Positions 42,210 through 51,864 are shown, counted from the first letter of the stretch. The stretch: 64,000 bases of DNA from Streptomyces sp. GESEQ-35 (GCF_017948485.1 NZ_JAFFSX010000008.1:305244-369243), one strand, 5' to 3'. The notes: generated by a model not told the origin, from the letters alone. Translations and numbers: made by a program.

Positions 42210-42246
42210 AACCGGACGGCCGCCCCGCGTCACCGGCGGCCCGGTT
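42210..42246. terminator. Bidirectional terminator hairpin
   Basis: AACCGG and GGCCGCC (42210-42224) pair with GGCGGCC and CGGTT (42235-42246), giving a long GC-rich stem with a 2-base bulge. It lies between the stops of the small acidic protein gene and the convergent protease gene. Confidence 0.65.
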
Positions 42247-42255
42247 TCCCCGTCG

Positions 42256-43626
42256 TCAGCCCCACGTTGCCGAGTAGTAGCGCTGATAGGCCTTGCGGTC
42301 CTGTTCCGCACGGAAGTAGCGCGCTGCCACCAGCGCGATCAGACTGCCTCCCATGACCAGCAGGCCCGGTCCGATGTTCCTGGGGTTCGCGAGCCGCGAC
42401 AGCAGCGTCGACGCGTCCACGATGCCCGTCACCGGAGCCGACGACCCGGGCGTCGCATCGCCGGGAGCGATCGCACCCTGCGTGGCCGAGGGCGCCGGCG
42501 ACGGTGAAGCGCTCTGTCCGGCGTTGTCCGGGGTGGCGACCAGCAGCTTCACACCGAGCTCGGTCAGCGCCTTCGTGACCGGCTGGAAGAACGTCGTACC
42601 GCCCGCCGTGCAGTCGCCGCTGCCGCCCGAAGTCACACCGAGGGCGATCCCCTCGGAGAACATCGGCCCGCCGCTGTCACCGGGTTCGGCGCACACGTTC
42701 GTCTCGATCAGGCCGGTGACCGTGCCCTCCGGGTAGTTGACCGTCGCGTTGACCGCGGTCACCTCACCGTCGCGAAGCCCGCTCGTGCTGCCGCTGCGGA
42801 ACACCCGCTGCCCGACGGACGCTTCGCCCAGGCCCGTGATCCGCACGCCGCGCCCGTCGTCGATGGCGACGACGTCGGCGCCGTCACCCGCCTTGCCGTT
42901 CGCGTACTGCACCAGCGAGTAATCGTCGCCCGGGAAGCTCTGGGTGGTCGTCCTGCCGACCTGCTCATTGCCCCGGTTGTCGGAGAACCAGATGGAACCG
43001 GTGGGCCCGCAGTGCCCGGCGGTGAGGATGAAGTCGCGCTGTCCGTCGGTCACGTTGAAGCCCGCGGAGCAGCGGCCCGCGGTGGACAGGATCGGCTTCG
43101 CTCCGTTGAGGCGGGTCGTGAAGGTGCCGGTGGTGCGCTCCATGCGTACCGAACCACCGATGCCGTCGGCGATCTCGGACAACTCGTTCCAGTCGTCGGT
43201 GGAGACGGTGCGGTCGGCGCGTACCACGACCTCGTTGGACTTGTAGTCGACGGCCCAGGCGGTGCCGGGCACCTTGGGCGCCGAACCCAGGGTCGACGCG
43301 GCCGACTTGAGGTCATGCATGCTGTACCGCACGAGCTTGGCCTCGGCGCCCGCCTGCTTCACCTCGGCGGCCGTGTCCTCGTCGGTGACGGCGACGACCG
43401 GCCGGCCCTCGGCGTCGACCCAGCTGCCCGCCGTATGGGTGGTGCCCAGGCGTGACACCAGCCCGGTACCCGTGTCGCCCGCGGACTGCGCCAACGTACG
43501 CGGAAGTTCGGCGCCGGGTGGCTCGCTCGCCACCGCCCGCGTCACCATCGTGCCTCCCAGGAGGAGTCCGCCGACCGCCGCCAGCTGTGCCACCCGCCGG
43601 ACGACCCGTCGTCGTGCGTGCCTCAT
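42256..43626 (-). CDS. Exported, membrane-anchored S1 (streptogrisin-like) serine protease
   Basis: This 456-residue protease has a signal peptide (about 1-33), a pro-region of about 140 residues and a chymotrypsin-fold domain. The triad is His in LTAGHCG, Asp in DDYSLVQY and Ser in GDSGGP. A Pro/Ser/Ala-rich stretch then leads to a C-terminal membrane segment (about 420-440) and a basic tail. The tail should tether it to the outer membrane face; most streptogrisins are free. The bound form may process cell-surface or secreted proteins. It is a monocistronic unit. Confidence 0.92.
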   Translation of the reverse strand: MRHARRRVVRRVAQLAAVGGLLLGGTMVTRAVASEPPGAELPRTLAQSAGDTGTGLVSRLGTTHTAGSWVDAEGRPVVAVTDEDTAAEVKQAGAEAKLVRYSMHDLKSAASTLGSAPKVPGTAWAVDYKSNEVVVRADRTVSTDDWNELSEIADGIGGSVRMERTTGTFTTRLNGAKPILSTAGRCSAGFNVTDGQRDFILTAGHCGPTGSIWFSDNRGNEQVGRTTTQSFPGDDYSLVQYANGKAGDGADVVAIDDGRGVRITGLGEASVGQRVFRSGSTSGLRDGEVTAVNATVNYPEGTVTGLIETNVCAEPGDSGGPMFSEGIALGVTSGGSGDCTAGGTTFFQPVTKALTELGVKLLVATPDNAGQSASPSPAPSATQGAIAPGDATPGSSAPVTGIVDASTLLSRLANPRNIGPGLLVMGGSLIALVAARYFRAEQDRKAYQRYYSATWG

Positions 43627-43650
43627 GCATGGCTCCCGAACCAGAACAGC

Positions 43651-43666
43651 GTGGTGTCAACACCAC
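43651..43666. other. Palindrome upstream of the protease gene
   Basis: GTGGTGT-CA-ACACCAC is a perfect 7-bp inverted repeat 24 bp upstream of the protease start. It could be an operator, a 5'-leader hairpin, or the terminator of the DUF3800 gene, whose stop lies 57 bp away. Confidence 0.45.
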
Positions 43667-43722
43667 GGGGCCCTCCCGAAGTTGAGCACCCTCCCTAGGT
43701 ACGTGGCCCAGTGCGGGGGTGT

Positions 43723-44757
43723 TCAGCGGATCGGTGATCCTTTCAGCTCCCGCAGGTGGGCCGCGGGCACTGGGGTGCCGGGCCCGAGCCGCGCCCAGCT
43801 TGCTTCGTCGCCCCAGACGGACGCCGCGCCGACGTAGGGGCGCAGCAGCGCGGTGAGGGCGGGGTCCCCGCGTCCGTTCAGCTCGTCGGAGGCGATCTTG
43901 CGGGCGATCCCGGCGAGGAAGTCGGCGACCTGCACCCGTGGATCCAGCCCCGCCTGGACGAGCCGCAGCCCGTCGAGCGCGAACCCGGCCTGCCGAGCCG
44001 CCGCCTCGATCCAGGCGATGCGGTCCGGGGTGAGCATGTTCTGCCGGTCGTGGACCAGCCGGACGGGCTGTCCTCCCGCGCTCCAGTGGGCGGCGGTGTG
44101 GACGATGGCGGGCAGCAGGGGATTGAGGAGGGGGATCAGCACCTGGCCGTGTCGGAGCCCGGCGCGATAGGCATCCGCTCGGGGCCGGGCCGCGGCCAGC
44201 CGGTCCAGCGTTGCCGCCGCCTCCGTACGGGAATGCGCGCGCCGCAGGCCGTCGACCGTGCCGAAGAACCCCTCGACGGGCAGCTGCGGCTCACCGTCGT
44301 TCCTGACGCGCAGCAATCGGTTCGCCGCCGCGAGGAATTCCCGCCAGCCCTCCGCCCCGAACGTCGGCGGACCCTGCCGGAAGAGCACGACGGCCACGGC
44401 AGGGTCGCCGAGCAGCAGGTCGACGGCCCGGTCCACGACGAAGAACGTCTTCTCGGTCAGATGCACATGCGCATGCCCGTGGATCGGGCCCGAGGGCGCG
44501 AGCAGCCACTCCAGCACCGCCCGGTGCTTCTGCCGCAGCAGATGGTTCGCCTTGTACTCCTCGGCGGGCGAACGGATCCGGTCCCGTATCTCCTGCACGA
44601 ATCCGGCCGCGGAATCCACCGGCAGCCGCACGCTGCCGTGCGCGAAGACATCGGTGTTCCCGCCGGTGAGATTCTCACCGTCGGACCCCGACTCGTCGCA
44701 GGCCACCTCGAGAATCCCGGCAGTCGCCGCGGGTCGCTCCACGCGATTCCACGTCAC
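43723..44757 (-). CDS. DUF3800-like protein
   Basis: This 344-residue protein has DESGSDGENL near the start (about residue 20), the acidic D-E-S-G motif of DUF3800, and later acidic residues near the end in QVADFLAGIARK. The family has an RNase H-like fold and unknown function. I start it at GTG 44757, with AGGGGG 7 bp upstream. An in-frame ATG at 44784 would overlap the divergent aminotransferase start by 2 bases. The promoter region for both genes is short. Confidence 0.8.
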   Translation of the reverse strand: MTWNRVERPAATAGILEVACDESGSDGENLTGGNTDVFAHGSVRLPVDSAAGFVQEIRDRIRSPAEEYKANHLLRQKHRAVLEWLLAPSGPIHGHAHVHLTEKTFFVVDRAVDLLLGDPAVAVVLFRQGPPTFGAEGWREFLAAANRLLRVRNDGEPQLPVEGFFGTVDGLRRAHSRTEAAATLDRLAAARPRADAYRAGLRHGQVLIPLLNPLLPAIVHTAAHWSAGGQPVRLVHDRQNMLTPDRIAWIEAAARQAGFALDGLRLVQAGLDPRVQVADFLAGIARKIASDELNGRGDPALTALLRPYVGAASVWGDEASWARLGPGTPVPAAHLRELKGSPIR

Positions 44758-44782
44758 ACCACAGCCCCCTATCTTGAGACCC

Positions 44783-45970
44783 ATGACCAGGATCCCGCAC
44801 GAGACGTCCGGTGAACCGAATCCCCTGCGCGCACTCACCCTCGACAGCCTCCGACGACGTACGAGCATGAAATGGCGCACCTACCCCGACGACGTGCTGC
44901 CGCTGTGGGTGGCCGAGATGGACGTGCCGCTCGCCGAACCCGTCGTCCGCGCGGTCACCGACTCGCTCGCGCTGGGGGACACCGGCTATGCCGCCGGCAC
45001 CGCCTACGCCGAGGCGCTCGCCGAGTTCGCCGACAAGCGGTGGGCTTGGGACGGGCTGGCCGTGGAGCGCACCGCGATCGTGCCCGACGTGATGCTCGGC
45101 GTCGTCGAGATGATCAAGCTGGTCACCGGCCCCGGGGACACGGTCGTGGTGAACCCGCCGGTGTATCCGCCGTTCTTCCTGTTCATGGAGCACATGGACC
45201 GGCGGGTGCTCCAGGCCCCGCTGGGCGCGGACCTGCGGATCGACTTCGGCACGCTGGAGGAGGCCTTCCGGCAGGCGGTCGCGGACGGTCGACCGGCCGC
45301 CTACCTGCTGTGCAGCCCGCACAACCCCTCCGGCACGGTGCACACCGCCGACGAGCTGGCCGCGATCGCCGCCCTCGCCGACCGGTACGGCGTGCGTGTC
45401 GTCGCCGACGAGATCCACGCGCCGCTCGTCGCCGGAGGTGTCGATTTCGTGCCGTATCTCAGCGTGCCGGGCGGCGCACACGGTCTGTCGCTGATGTCGG
45501 CGTCCAAGGCCTGGAACCTGATCGGCCTCAAGGCCGCGCTCGCCATCGCGGGCCCCGCGGCTGCCGAAGACCTCGCTCGGCTCCCCGAGGAAGTCAGTCA
45601 CGGCCCGAGCCACCTCGGCGTCATCGCCCACACCGCCGCCCTGCGTGACGGCACTGCCTGGCTGGACGCGCTGCTCGCCGGCCTCGACGACAACCGGCGT
45701 CTGCTCGGCGACCTGCTGACCGAGCACCTCCCCGCGATCGGCTACCGACCCGGCGAGGCCACCTACCTCGCCTGGCTCGACTGCCGCGCACTCGGTCTCG
45801 GGGACGACCCGGCGGACGTCTTCCTGAAGCGCGGGCGCGTGGCGCTGACCTCGGGTGTCCCCTTCGGCATGGGCGGGGCCGGCCACGCACGTCTGAATCT
45901 GGCGACGTCGCCTGAGGTGATGGAGGAGGCGGTACGGCGGATGGGGGTGGCGTTGACGGGAACTGCCTAG
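44783..45970 (+). CDS. MalY/PatB-family PLP aminotransferase or C-S lyase
   Basis: This 395-residue fold type I PLP enzyme has YPDDVLPLWVAEMDVPL, NPPVYPPFF and CSPHNPSGTVH, with the PLP-lysine in SASKAWNLIGLK, all typical of MalY/PatB. Family members cleave cystathionine (C-S lyases) or transfer amino groups, and some modulate regulators. ATG 44783 has no strong ribosome binding site. It is followed at 12 bp by the flavoprotein gene and may be co-transcribed. A role in sulfur metabolism is possible but not shown. Confidence 0.9.
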   Translation: MTRIPHETSGEPNPLRALTLDSLRRRTSMKWRTYPDDVLPLWVAEMDVPLAEPVVRAVTDSLALGDTGYAAGTAYAEALAEFADKRWAWDGLAVERTAIVPDVMLGVVEMIKLVTGPGDTVVVNPPVYPPFFLFMEHMDRRVLQAPLGADLRIDFGTLEEAFRQAVADGRPAAYLLCSPHNPSGTVHTADELAAIAALADRYGVRVVADEIHAPLVAGGVDFVPYLSVPGGAHGLSLMSASKAWNLIGLKAALAIAGPAAAEDLARLPEEVSHGPSHLGVIAHTAALRDGTAWLDALLAGLDDNRRLLGDLLTEHLPAIGYRPGEATYLAWLDCRALGLGDDPADVFLKRGRVALTSGVPFGMGGAGHARLNLATSPEVMEEAVRRMGVALTGTA

Positions 45971-45981
45971 ACTTGCGGGTC

Positions 45982-46368
45982 ATGGACGACACGGCGTTGG
46001 AGCGGCTCGGTGCGGGCCAGTACCTGTTGATCACCAGTTACCGGCGGAACGGCACCCCGGTCGCCACCCCGGTCTGGGTGGTGCGCGACGGCGACACGCT
46101 CGGCGTGTGGACGCCGACCGACTCCTGGAAGGTCAAGCGGATCCGGGCACGCGGTGATGTCCTCGTCGGCCCCTGCGATCTGCGCGGGAACCCGACCGGC
46201 GACCAGGTTCCGGCCACCGCGGAAATCTGCGACGAGGCCACCACCGCCCGCTACCGCCAACTCCTCGTCCGCAAGTACGGCATCGTCGGGCGCCTCACCC
46301 TGCTCGGCAGCAGGGTGAGGCGCGGCCTGAAGGGGACCGTCGGCATTCGTGTGACGCTGACTTCCTGA
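45982..46368 (+). CDS. PPOX-class F420-dependent oxidoreductase
   Basis: This 128-residue split-barrel flavin/deazaflavin protein has the sequence LERLGAGQYLLITSYRRNGTPVATPVWV, broken here into its family pattern: a LLITSYRRNG strand pair and TPVWVV. Later WKVKRIRARGDV and CDLRGNP shape the cofactor site. It belongs to the PPOX-class F420-dependent enzymes common in actinobacteria. ATG 45982 is used and lies 12 bp after the aminotransferase stop. The substrate is unknown. Confidence 0.88.
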   Translation: MDDTALERLGAGQYLLITSYRRNGTPVATPVWVVRDGDTLGVWTPTDSWKVKRIRARGDVLVGPCDLRGNPTGDQVPATAEICDEATTARYRQLLVRKYGIVGRLTLLGSRVRRGLKGTVGIRVTLTS

Positions 46369-46377
46369 GGTGGCCGA

Positions 46378-49143
46378 CTAGGACGCGTCCAGCACCGTCC
46401 CGCTCATCACCGCCCCGTCGTTCTGCGGCTCACCGGAGTCGTCGGCCTGCCGGAACCGTACGGACTCCTCGGGCTCGGTCACCGTGTCCTTGACCGTGGG
46501 CACGGTCACCTCGACGGAGGTCTGCCCCGCCGGGACGGTCATCCAGAGGTAGAGGCCCTCCAACTGGGAGAGCGGACGCTCCGGGTCGGGCGACTCACCC
46601 GAAGCCTCCTGGAGCCACTGCGGGTCGACGTCCTTGGTGGACAGCTCGGCGGCGCCGGCGACCGGCTCCACACGGAACAGTGGATATACGTCCGCGTCGG
46701 CGGCCGAGGACAGCGTCACCCGCCACTTCAGCGGCTGTCCTTCGCTCACCCGGTCGGCGACCGGAGTGACAGCGATCGTCGGTGCCGGGTCGTCGTTCGT
46801 CGCGGTGACGCCGCCCCGGTACGAGCCGATCACCGAGTTCCGGACGGCCTTGACGAGCACGTCGTGCTGCACGTCGTACGAGAAGCGCGTGTTGCCCTCG
46901 ACCTTCACCGGTACGTCGATGTCGTTGCCGCCGGGCCGTACCGTCACCAGCCGTTCCTCGGTGTTCCCGGTGTCCGGGTTCACGACGTACACCCGGACCT
47001 GGCCGCTGCCCTGCCCGGACACCTGCACGGGCACCCGGTACGTCTGCACGCCCGAGTCGCCCTCCTCGACGGTGAGGCGGCCGATGTCGATGCGGGGCAG
47101 TGTGGCCTCGTGGACCGCGGGGGTGCCGGGGCGCCAGGCCCAGGCGTCCATCAGCCAGGCCTTCCCGGATCCGGAACGCGGCGTCAGTTCAAGGGACTTG
47201 ATGTGCCGCAGATCGAGACCGGCGGCAGCGGCCAGCGGCACGCGGACCTCGCGCGCCCAGTACGAGGCGGTCCGGTCACTGCCGGGCAGCCCGTCCACGC
47301 GGACCCGGCCCAGAGTGGCCCGTCGCCCGGCGGTGTCGGTCACGGCGACGTCCAGCTGCGTGCCGGTGGTGTTCGGCGGCACGATCACACGCAGCGTCAG
47401 TCCCTTGGCGCCACCGAGGGACAACGGCTTGTCAGGTGTCACCCGGGCCACCGACCCCGGCCGGGACCAGCGCAGTGCCACCGCCCCGCGGCCGACCTCC
47501 CGTCCCGTCTCCCAGGACGCGAAGTGCGGTGAGCCTCCGGCGGTTTCGGGGTCCAGACAGGCCACGGCGGGATCGGGATCGGCCGCGGAGCACAGCCGCG
47601 CGCCGGTCACGGAGACCTTGCCGTCCGGCAGGAACCCGGCGCGGCGGTTGGCGCCGACCGCGTGGGTCAGGACGCGCGCGGGGTCCGCCGAGGGCGCCCG
47701 CTTGCCCGAGCCGTCCAGCAGCGGCCGTACCCGGTCGTCACCGGCGACGAACAGCCGGGCCGCCGCCGCGATGTAGGTGGCGCCCGCCTTGTGCTGCTGG
47801 TCGGCAGTCAGCCGCGTCCGGGTGCCCGGCGAGCACACCTTGTCCGGCTGCTCCTCGTCGTCCCAGAAGTCGTCGTCCGCGGGTGCCTGGGCCTGGCCCG
47901 GCGTCCACTCGCTGTTGAAGAAGTTGTGGTTGGCGCCGACCACGTAGACAGCGCTGTGGAGTGCGGTACCCCGGCTGACTGCACGGGTGCCGTCGACGTA
48001 CAACTCGCCCTGGAGATCGGAGACATCGCCGTCGCAGCCCGGGAGGATCGTCATGGACGGCACGTCGGGGACCGGGTTCTGGCCGAAGATCGTCGGGCCG
48101 ATGAGCACGGTGCCGCGGATGTGCCAGCGCACCCGGCCGTGGTAGCCGTCCTGGTCGGCGGGCGGCGGGTAGAGGCTGTCCATCGCGGCCCGGTTCACGC
48201 CCTCACCGCCGCGCGAGTGCCCGACCAGCAGGACGCGGGAGAGGTCAGTCTTCGGCGCCTTGCGTACGATCGCCGGGGCCGCGTCCGGGTGTTCCGCCCA
48301 GTCGGCCCAGCGGGCGAGATGCTGTCGCACCAGCGACGAACGGGCCTGCGCGCCGCCGTCCTCGGCCGCGAAGTCCTGGCCGTTGATCCCGTTGGCCGAG
48401 ATCGACACCGTCACATAGCCCTGCGATGCCAGCAGCTTCTGGTCGCGCAGATAGCCGCGGTAGCTCGGAATCGACTTCATGCCGGACGGGCAGGGCCAGT
48501 CGCCGGTCGCGTCCTCGGTGCCCGGCTTGTAGCAGGTGCCATGACGGCCGTGCAGGAAGAGCGCGAGCGGACGCTTGCCGGTGGCGCCGTCCGGTGCCAC
48601 CACCACGGCCTGCATCTCCACGGGCTCCGGGAAACCGGGCAGCTTCACCGAACCGAGGGTGTACTCGCCGGTGACCGTCCGGTACGAGCCCGGCTTGCCC
48701 GGGTCGACGGAGTTCGCCGGCAGGGCGGCAGGCGGGTTCGCCACCGCCGGGGAACGCCGGTCCTGCCGTTCCTCCTCGGCCACCCCGGCCGCGTCCAACC
48801 GCCGCCCTCCGGACAGGACTTGAAGGTCCTTCGCGGACTTCAGCGGTACGGCGTCGAGGTCCAGCCGGAACGTACGGCCGTCCCTGGCCGCCGCCGGTCT
48901 GCCGAGCAGCCGGTCACCGTCGTAGAACTCGACCCGGGAGTCACCCATGGGCACCGGCTCCGCCGACCGCCACACCAACTGCCGGTCCGGGCCTTCGCCG
49001 GTGACCTGCCAGCCCGGTGGAAGGTCCGCCGACACCGAGAGTGGGGCGCTCCCGGTCGGCTGCGCCTGCGCCATTCCTGGTGATGCCCCCACCACCGCGA
49101 GCACCGCCGCAGCGGTCACCCATATTCGCCGGGCACGTGACAA
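46378..49143 (-). CDS. Large secreted esterase-like protein with Calx-beta-type C-terminus
   Basis: This protein (921 residues from TTG 49143) has a signal peptide ending near AQAQP (about residue 29 of the TTG form). An alpha/beta-hydrolase region has the nucleophile elbow GHSRGGEG with the family histidine likely in GANHNFF. Beta-sandwich domains follow, the last with EGDSG and DGDPEESVRF-like Calx-beta character (TEPEESVRF). It resembles large secreted Streptomyces hydrolases of unknown substrate. I prefer TTG 49143, because GGAGGAGGAGAACG directly precedes it; a start at 49206 would add an unlikely Arg-rich stretch. It is transcribed alone. Confidence 0.8.
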   Translation of the reverse strand: MSRARRIWVTAAAVLAVVGASPGMAQAQPTGSAPLSVSADLPPGWQVTGEGPDRQLVWRSAEPVPMGDSRVEFYDGDRLLGRPAAARDGRTFRLDLDAVPLKSAKDLQVLSGGRRLDAAGVAEEERQDRRSPAVANPPAALPANSVDPGKPGSYRTVTGEYTLGSVKLPGFPEPVEMQAVVVAPDGATGKRPLALFLHGRHGTCYKPGTEDATGDWPCPSGMKSIPSYRGYLRDQKLLASQGYVTVSISANGINGQDFAAEDGGAQARSSLVRQHLARWADWAEHPDAAPAIVRKAPKTDLSRVLLVGHSRGGEGVNRAAMDSLYPPPADQDGYHGRVRWHIRGTVLIGPTIFGQNPVPDVPSMTILPGCDGDVSDLQGELYVDGTRAVSRGTALHSAVYVVGANHNFFNSEWTPGQAQAPADDDFWDDEEQPDKVCSPGTRTRLTADQQHKAGATYIAAAARLFVAGDDRVRPLLDGSGKRAPSADPARVLTHAVGANRRAGFLPDGKVSVTGARLCSAADPDPAVACLDPETAGGSPHFASWETGREVGRGAVALRWSRPGSVARVTPDKPLSLGGAKGLTLRVIVPPNTTGTQLDVAVTDTAGRRATLGRVRVDGLPGSDRTASYWAREVRVPLAAAAGLDLRHIKSLELTPRSGSGKAWLMDAWAWRPGTPAVHEATLPRIDIGRLTVEEGDSGVQTYRVPVQVSGQGSGQVRVYVVNPDTGNTEERLVTVRPGGNDIDVPVKVEGNTRFSYDVQHDVLVKAVRNSVIGSYRGGVTATNDDPAPTIAVTPVADRVSEGQPLKWRVTLSSAADADVYPLFRVEPVAGAAELSTKDVDPQWLQEASGESPDPERPLSQLEGLYLWMTVPAGQTSVEVTVPTVKDTVTEPEESVRFRQADDSGEPQNDGAVMSGTVLDAS

Positions 49144-49380
49144 CGTTCTCCTCCTCCGCCCTCGGCTCGGGCACTCCGGCCGTCTCCGAAGGGACCCTCG
49201 CGTCACGGAGGACGAGGTGTGGGGGTTGTGGGTTGCCTGTGAAGAGGGAACAAGTTGAGCGTCAGGAAGGGGAGTTGGCGCACCCGCTCAGAAGGGGAAC
49301 CACACGACGCGTACCCCGAGCCGCACGATCCGGCTGATCGAGGACTGGGCGGAGGGCGGGCGGGAAGGGCTCGGTCATGA

Positions 49381-50562
49381 GCCGATCAACTCCCCTGCGC
49401 GCGGCAGTTCACCGACCTGCTCGCCAAGGAGGACGTCGACGAGGTCGTCGTCACCACCGTCGACGCCGAACATGACCGCTACATCGTCCCCGCCCTGACG
49501 GCGGGCTGCCGTGTGGTCACCGAGAAGCCGATGACCGTCGACGCACAGCGCTGCGCGCGCATCCTGGACACCGTCCGGGAGACGGGCAACTCCCTCACGG
49601 TCGCCTTCAACTACCGCTTCAACCCCGTGCACGAGAAGGTCCGCACCCTGCTCGCCGACGGCGCGATCGGCGAGATCCTGTCCGTCCACTTCGAGTGGCT
49701 GCTCGACGTACGCCACGGCGCCGACTACTTCCGCCGCCGGCACCGGGAGAAGCGGAACAGCGGCGGACTCATGGTGCACAAGTCCTCGCACCACTTCGAC
49801 CTGGTCAACTGGTGGCTCGCGGACGAGCCCGCCGAGGCCTTCGGCTACGGACGTCTCGGCTTCTACGGCCATGAGGCGGGCGCCCGTCACGGACTGCGCC
49901 GGGAGTACGACCGTGCCCACGGCGCCGCAGCCGCCGCCGAGGACCCCTTCGCCCTGGATCTCGCGGCCAACGACACCCTGCGCGCCCTCTACCTCGACGC
50001 CGAGCAGGACGACGGCTACCTCCGCGACCGCAACGTCTTCGACGGACCGATCAGCATCGAGGACGACATGGCCGTCCTGGTCCGCTATGTGCAGGGCGCC
50101 ACCATGGCGTACCACCTCACGGCCTACTCACCGTGGGAGGGCTACCGGGTCATGTTCAACGGCAGCGCCGGCCGCCTGGAACTCGAGGTCGAGGAGAGCA
50201 ACTGGCAGCCGCCCGTGACCCGGGTCGCCTCCCACACCGGCGCCGTGCACGGGGACGCGGCCGCCGAACACGCGGGTGGGGTGCGGCTCACCCTGCGTCC
50301 GCTGTGGCGGCCGCCGGCGGAGATCGATGTGGAGACCGCGCACGAGGCCCATGGCGGGGGAGACCCGCGCATGCTCGACGCGATCTTCGGGCAGGTCCAC
50401 GCCGGGGATCCGGTGACCGGCGGTGAGGTAGCGGCGCGGACGGCCACAGAACGGGACGGTGCGCTGGCCCTGGCCGTGGGGCTCGCCGCCAACGAATGCT
50501 TCGAGACGGGACGACCGGTGGTCGTGCGTGACCTGATACCTGGCCTGTACGACCTGTCATGA
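49381..50562 (+). pseudogene. 5'-truncated Gfo/Idh/MocA oxidoreductase
   Basis: The C-terminal part and most of the cofactor domain are normal, with TEKPMTVDA and GEILSVHFEWLLDV and a full second domain. Homology-like sequence begins at about 49400 (QFTDLLAKEDVDEVVVTTVDAE), but an in-frame TGA at 49378-49380 blocks extension, and no start codon occurs until GTG 49513 (VVTEKP). The first 60 or so residues with the GxGxxG dinucleotide loop are missing, so the product from GTG 49513 (349 residues) could not bind cofactor normally. I call it a decaying gene. A sequencing error is the alternative. Confidence 0.6.
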
Positions 50563-50587
50563 CCGGTCTCCGCGAGCTGGGTCCGCG

Positions 50588-51001
50588 TCAGCTCCAGGCC
50601 CGGTACGGCTCGTCGACCAGCTGAAACACCGGCTCGCCCCGGACCGGGTCCTTGACCGTCGACAGCCGGACCCGGTCCCCGCTGTGGATGCCGATGGGCG
50701 GGCCGATGACCCGGCCGCGCACCACGAACCCCTCGGCCATCTCGATCAGGGACACATTGCGTGCGGCAGGGCTGTTGCGGTGCACCACGGTCGAGTGGCG
50801 GACCGTGCCGACGCCCTCGCTGCGCTCCGTCCGCAGGTCGCTGCCCTGGCACACCGGACACAGCAGACGGTGGTACATGGCGGTGCCGCACCAGCTACAG
50901 CGCTGGAAGTGGATGGCCTCCCCGGCCGGGACAGCGGGGTCGAGTACGCCCGTCCCGGAGCCGACTGTCTGACGAGCAACGCTTCCTGAGTGGTGGTACA
51001 C
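50588..51001 (-). CDS. Zn-ribbon OB-fold (DUF35) protein
   Basis: This 137-residue protein has the rubredoxin-like zinc ribbon CSWC ... CPVC and a C-terminal OB fold (FVVRGRVIGPPIGIHSGDRV). DUF35 proteins usually assist thiolase-like acyl-CoA enzymes in the same operon. None is visible here, so it may act on a distant partner. GTG 51001 is chosen as AGGGAG lies 9 bases upstream; the frame is open to 51106. The palindrome at 51101-51115 matches sites near the TetR gene, so this gene is probably that regulator's target. Confidence 0.8.
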   Translation of the reverse strand: MYHHSGSVARQTVGSGTGVLDPAVPAGEAIHFQRCSWCGTAMYHRLLCPVCQGSDLRTERSEGVGTVRHSTVVHRNSPAARNVSLIEMAEGFVVRGRVIGPPIGIHSGDRVRLSTVKDPVRGEPVFQLVDEPYRAWS

Positions 51002-51100
51002 GCTGGTCAACTCCCTGCGCTCGGCCGGAATCCACGTGCGCGGGTCAACCGTGCACGCACGTGCCCGGTTCACCGTGCCACCGTGCACGGCCTCAGCGTA

Positions 51101-51115
51101 TGGCACTCAGTGCCA
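51101..51115. promoter_or_regulatory. TetR operator upstream of the Zn-ribbon OB-fold gene
   Basis: TGGCACTCAGTGCCA is a perfect 15-bp palindrome around a central C. Its 11-bp core GCACTCAGTGC recurs exactly at 51898-51908, upstream of the TetR gene. It lies 100 bp before the OB-fold gene start. Confidence 0.75.
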
Positions 51116-51162
51116 CTCGTAAAGGCACTGCGTACCCAATGAGTGTGGAAGCCGTGTGTGGA

Positions 51163-51864
51163 TCAGTCGCGTCCGAGCGTGGACTCGATCTCCTGGACGA
51201 CCCGCCACAGCGGTGCGCCGCGCCGGGAGACGACGACCACGACGTCCTCCGGCTGTTCGCCCGTGAGCGGGACGGAAGGGGAGGGGGTCGCACCGAAGGC
51301 GGACTGCACGTACCCGAGCGCGTGGTCCACGGCCGAGTCCGCGTCGCCCTGTCCGTCCGAACGCAGCCAGGAACGCAGCGCGTTGTTGTGGGCCGCGACC
51401 ACGGCGGCCGCGATCACGTCGGCGCGCAGGGTCCCGTCCCGCCGGCCGGCGAACCGCCCCCGCAGATACTCGGCGAGGGCGCGCTCGTAGCGCCACACCA
51501 CTGACAGTTCGTACGCGCGCAGCCCCGGCACCTTTTTGGTGAGTCGGTAGCGCTGCACGGAGAACGTCGGGTTCTCGGCGTACATGCGCAGGACCAGCCG
51601 GGCCGCGTCGCAGACTCGCTGCACGGGCTCGTCCTTCTCGTCGCTGGCGCCCAGGAAGGCCGTCATGTCGGCGAGGCACCCTTCGTGGTCGGGGAAGACC
51701 ACGTCCTCCTTGGAGGGGAAGTAGCGGAAGAACGAACGCCGCCCCACCCCTGCGAGCGCCACGATGTCGTCGACGGTGGTCTGCTCGTAGCCCCGCTCCA
51801 GGAACAGCTGGAAGGCCGCCGCGACCAGGGCGTCCCGCATGGGCGGTTTCACGGTGGAGCTCAT
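51163..51864 (-). CDS. TetR/AcrR family regulator, probably autoregulatory
   Basis: This 233-residue TetR protein has a clear helix-turn-helix (ALVAAAFQLFLERGYEQTTV then VGRRSFFRYFPSKEDVVF) and a helical ligand domain. ATG 51864 opens the conserved part; the frame extends 77 codons further but that is not protein-like. Two copies of the GCACTCAGTGC-type site lie 34-67 bp upstream and one more lies past the end of the gene, before the OB-fold gene. The partner gene suggests a fatty-acyl or polyketide-type ligand, which is inference. Confidence 0.9.
   Translation of the reverse strand: MSSTVKPPMRDALVAAAFQLFLERGYEQTTVDDIVALAGVGRRSFFRYFPSKEDVVFPDHEGCLADMTAFLGASDEKDEPVQRVCDAARLVLRMYAENPTFSVQRYRLTKKVPGLRAYELSVVWRYERALAEYLRGRFAGRRDGTLRADVIAAAVVAAHNNALRSWLRSDGQGDADSAVDHALGYVQSAFGATPSPSVPLTGEQPEDVVVVVSRRGAPLWRVVQEIESTLGRD

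Noticed and set aside
43723..44880. Longer version of the DUF3800 gene starting near 44880
   Set aside because: It would overlap the aminotransferase by about 100 bases, and the extra part is Arg-rich; GTG 44757 has a good ribosome binding site.
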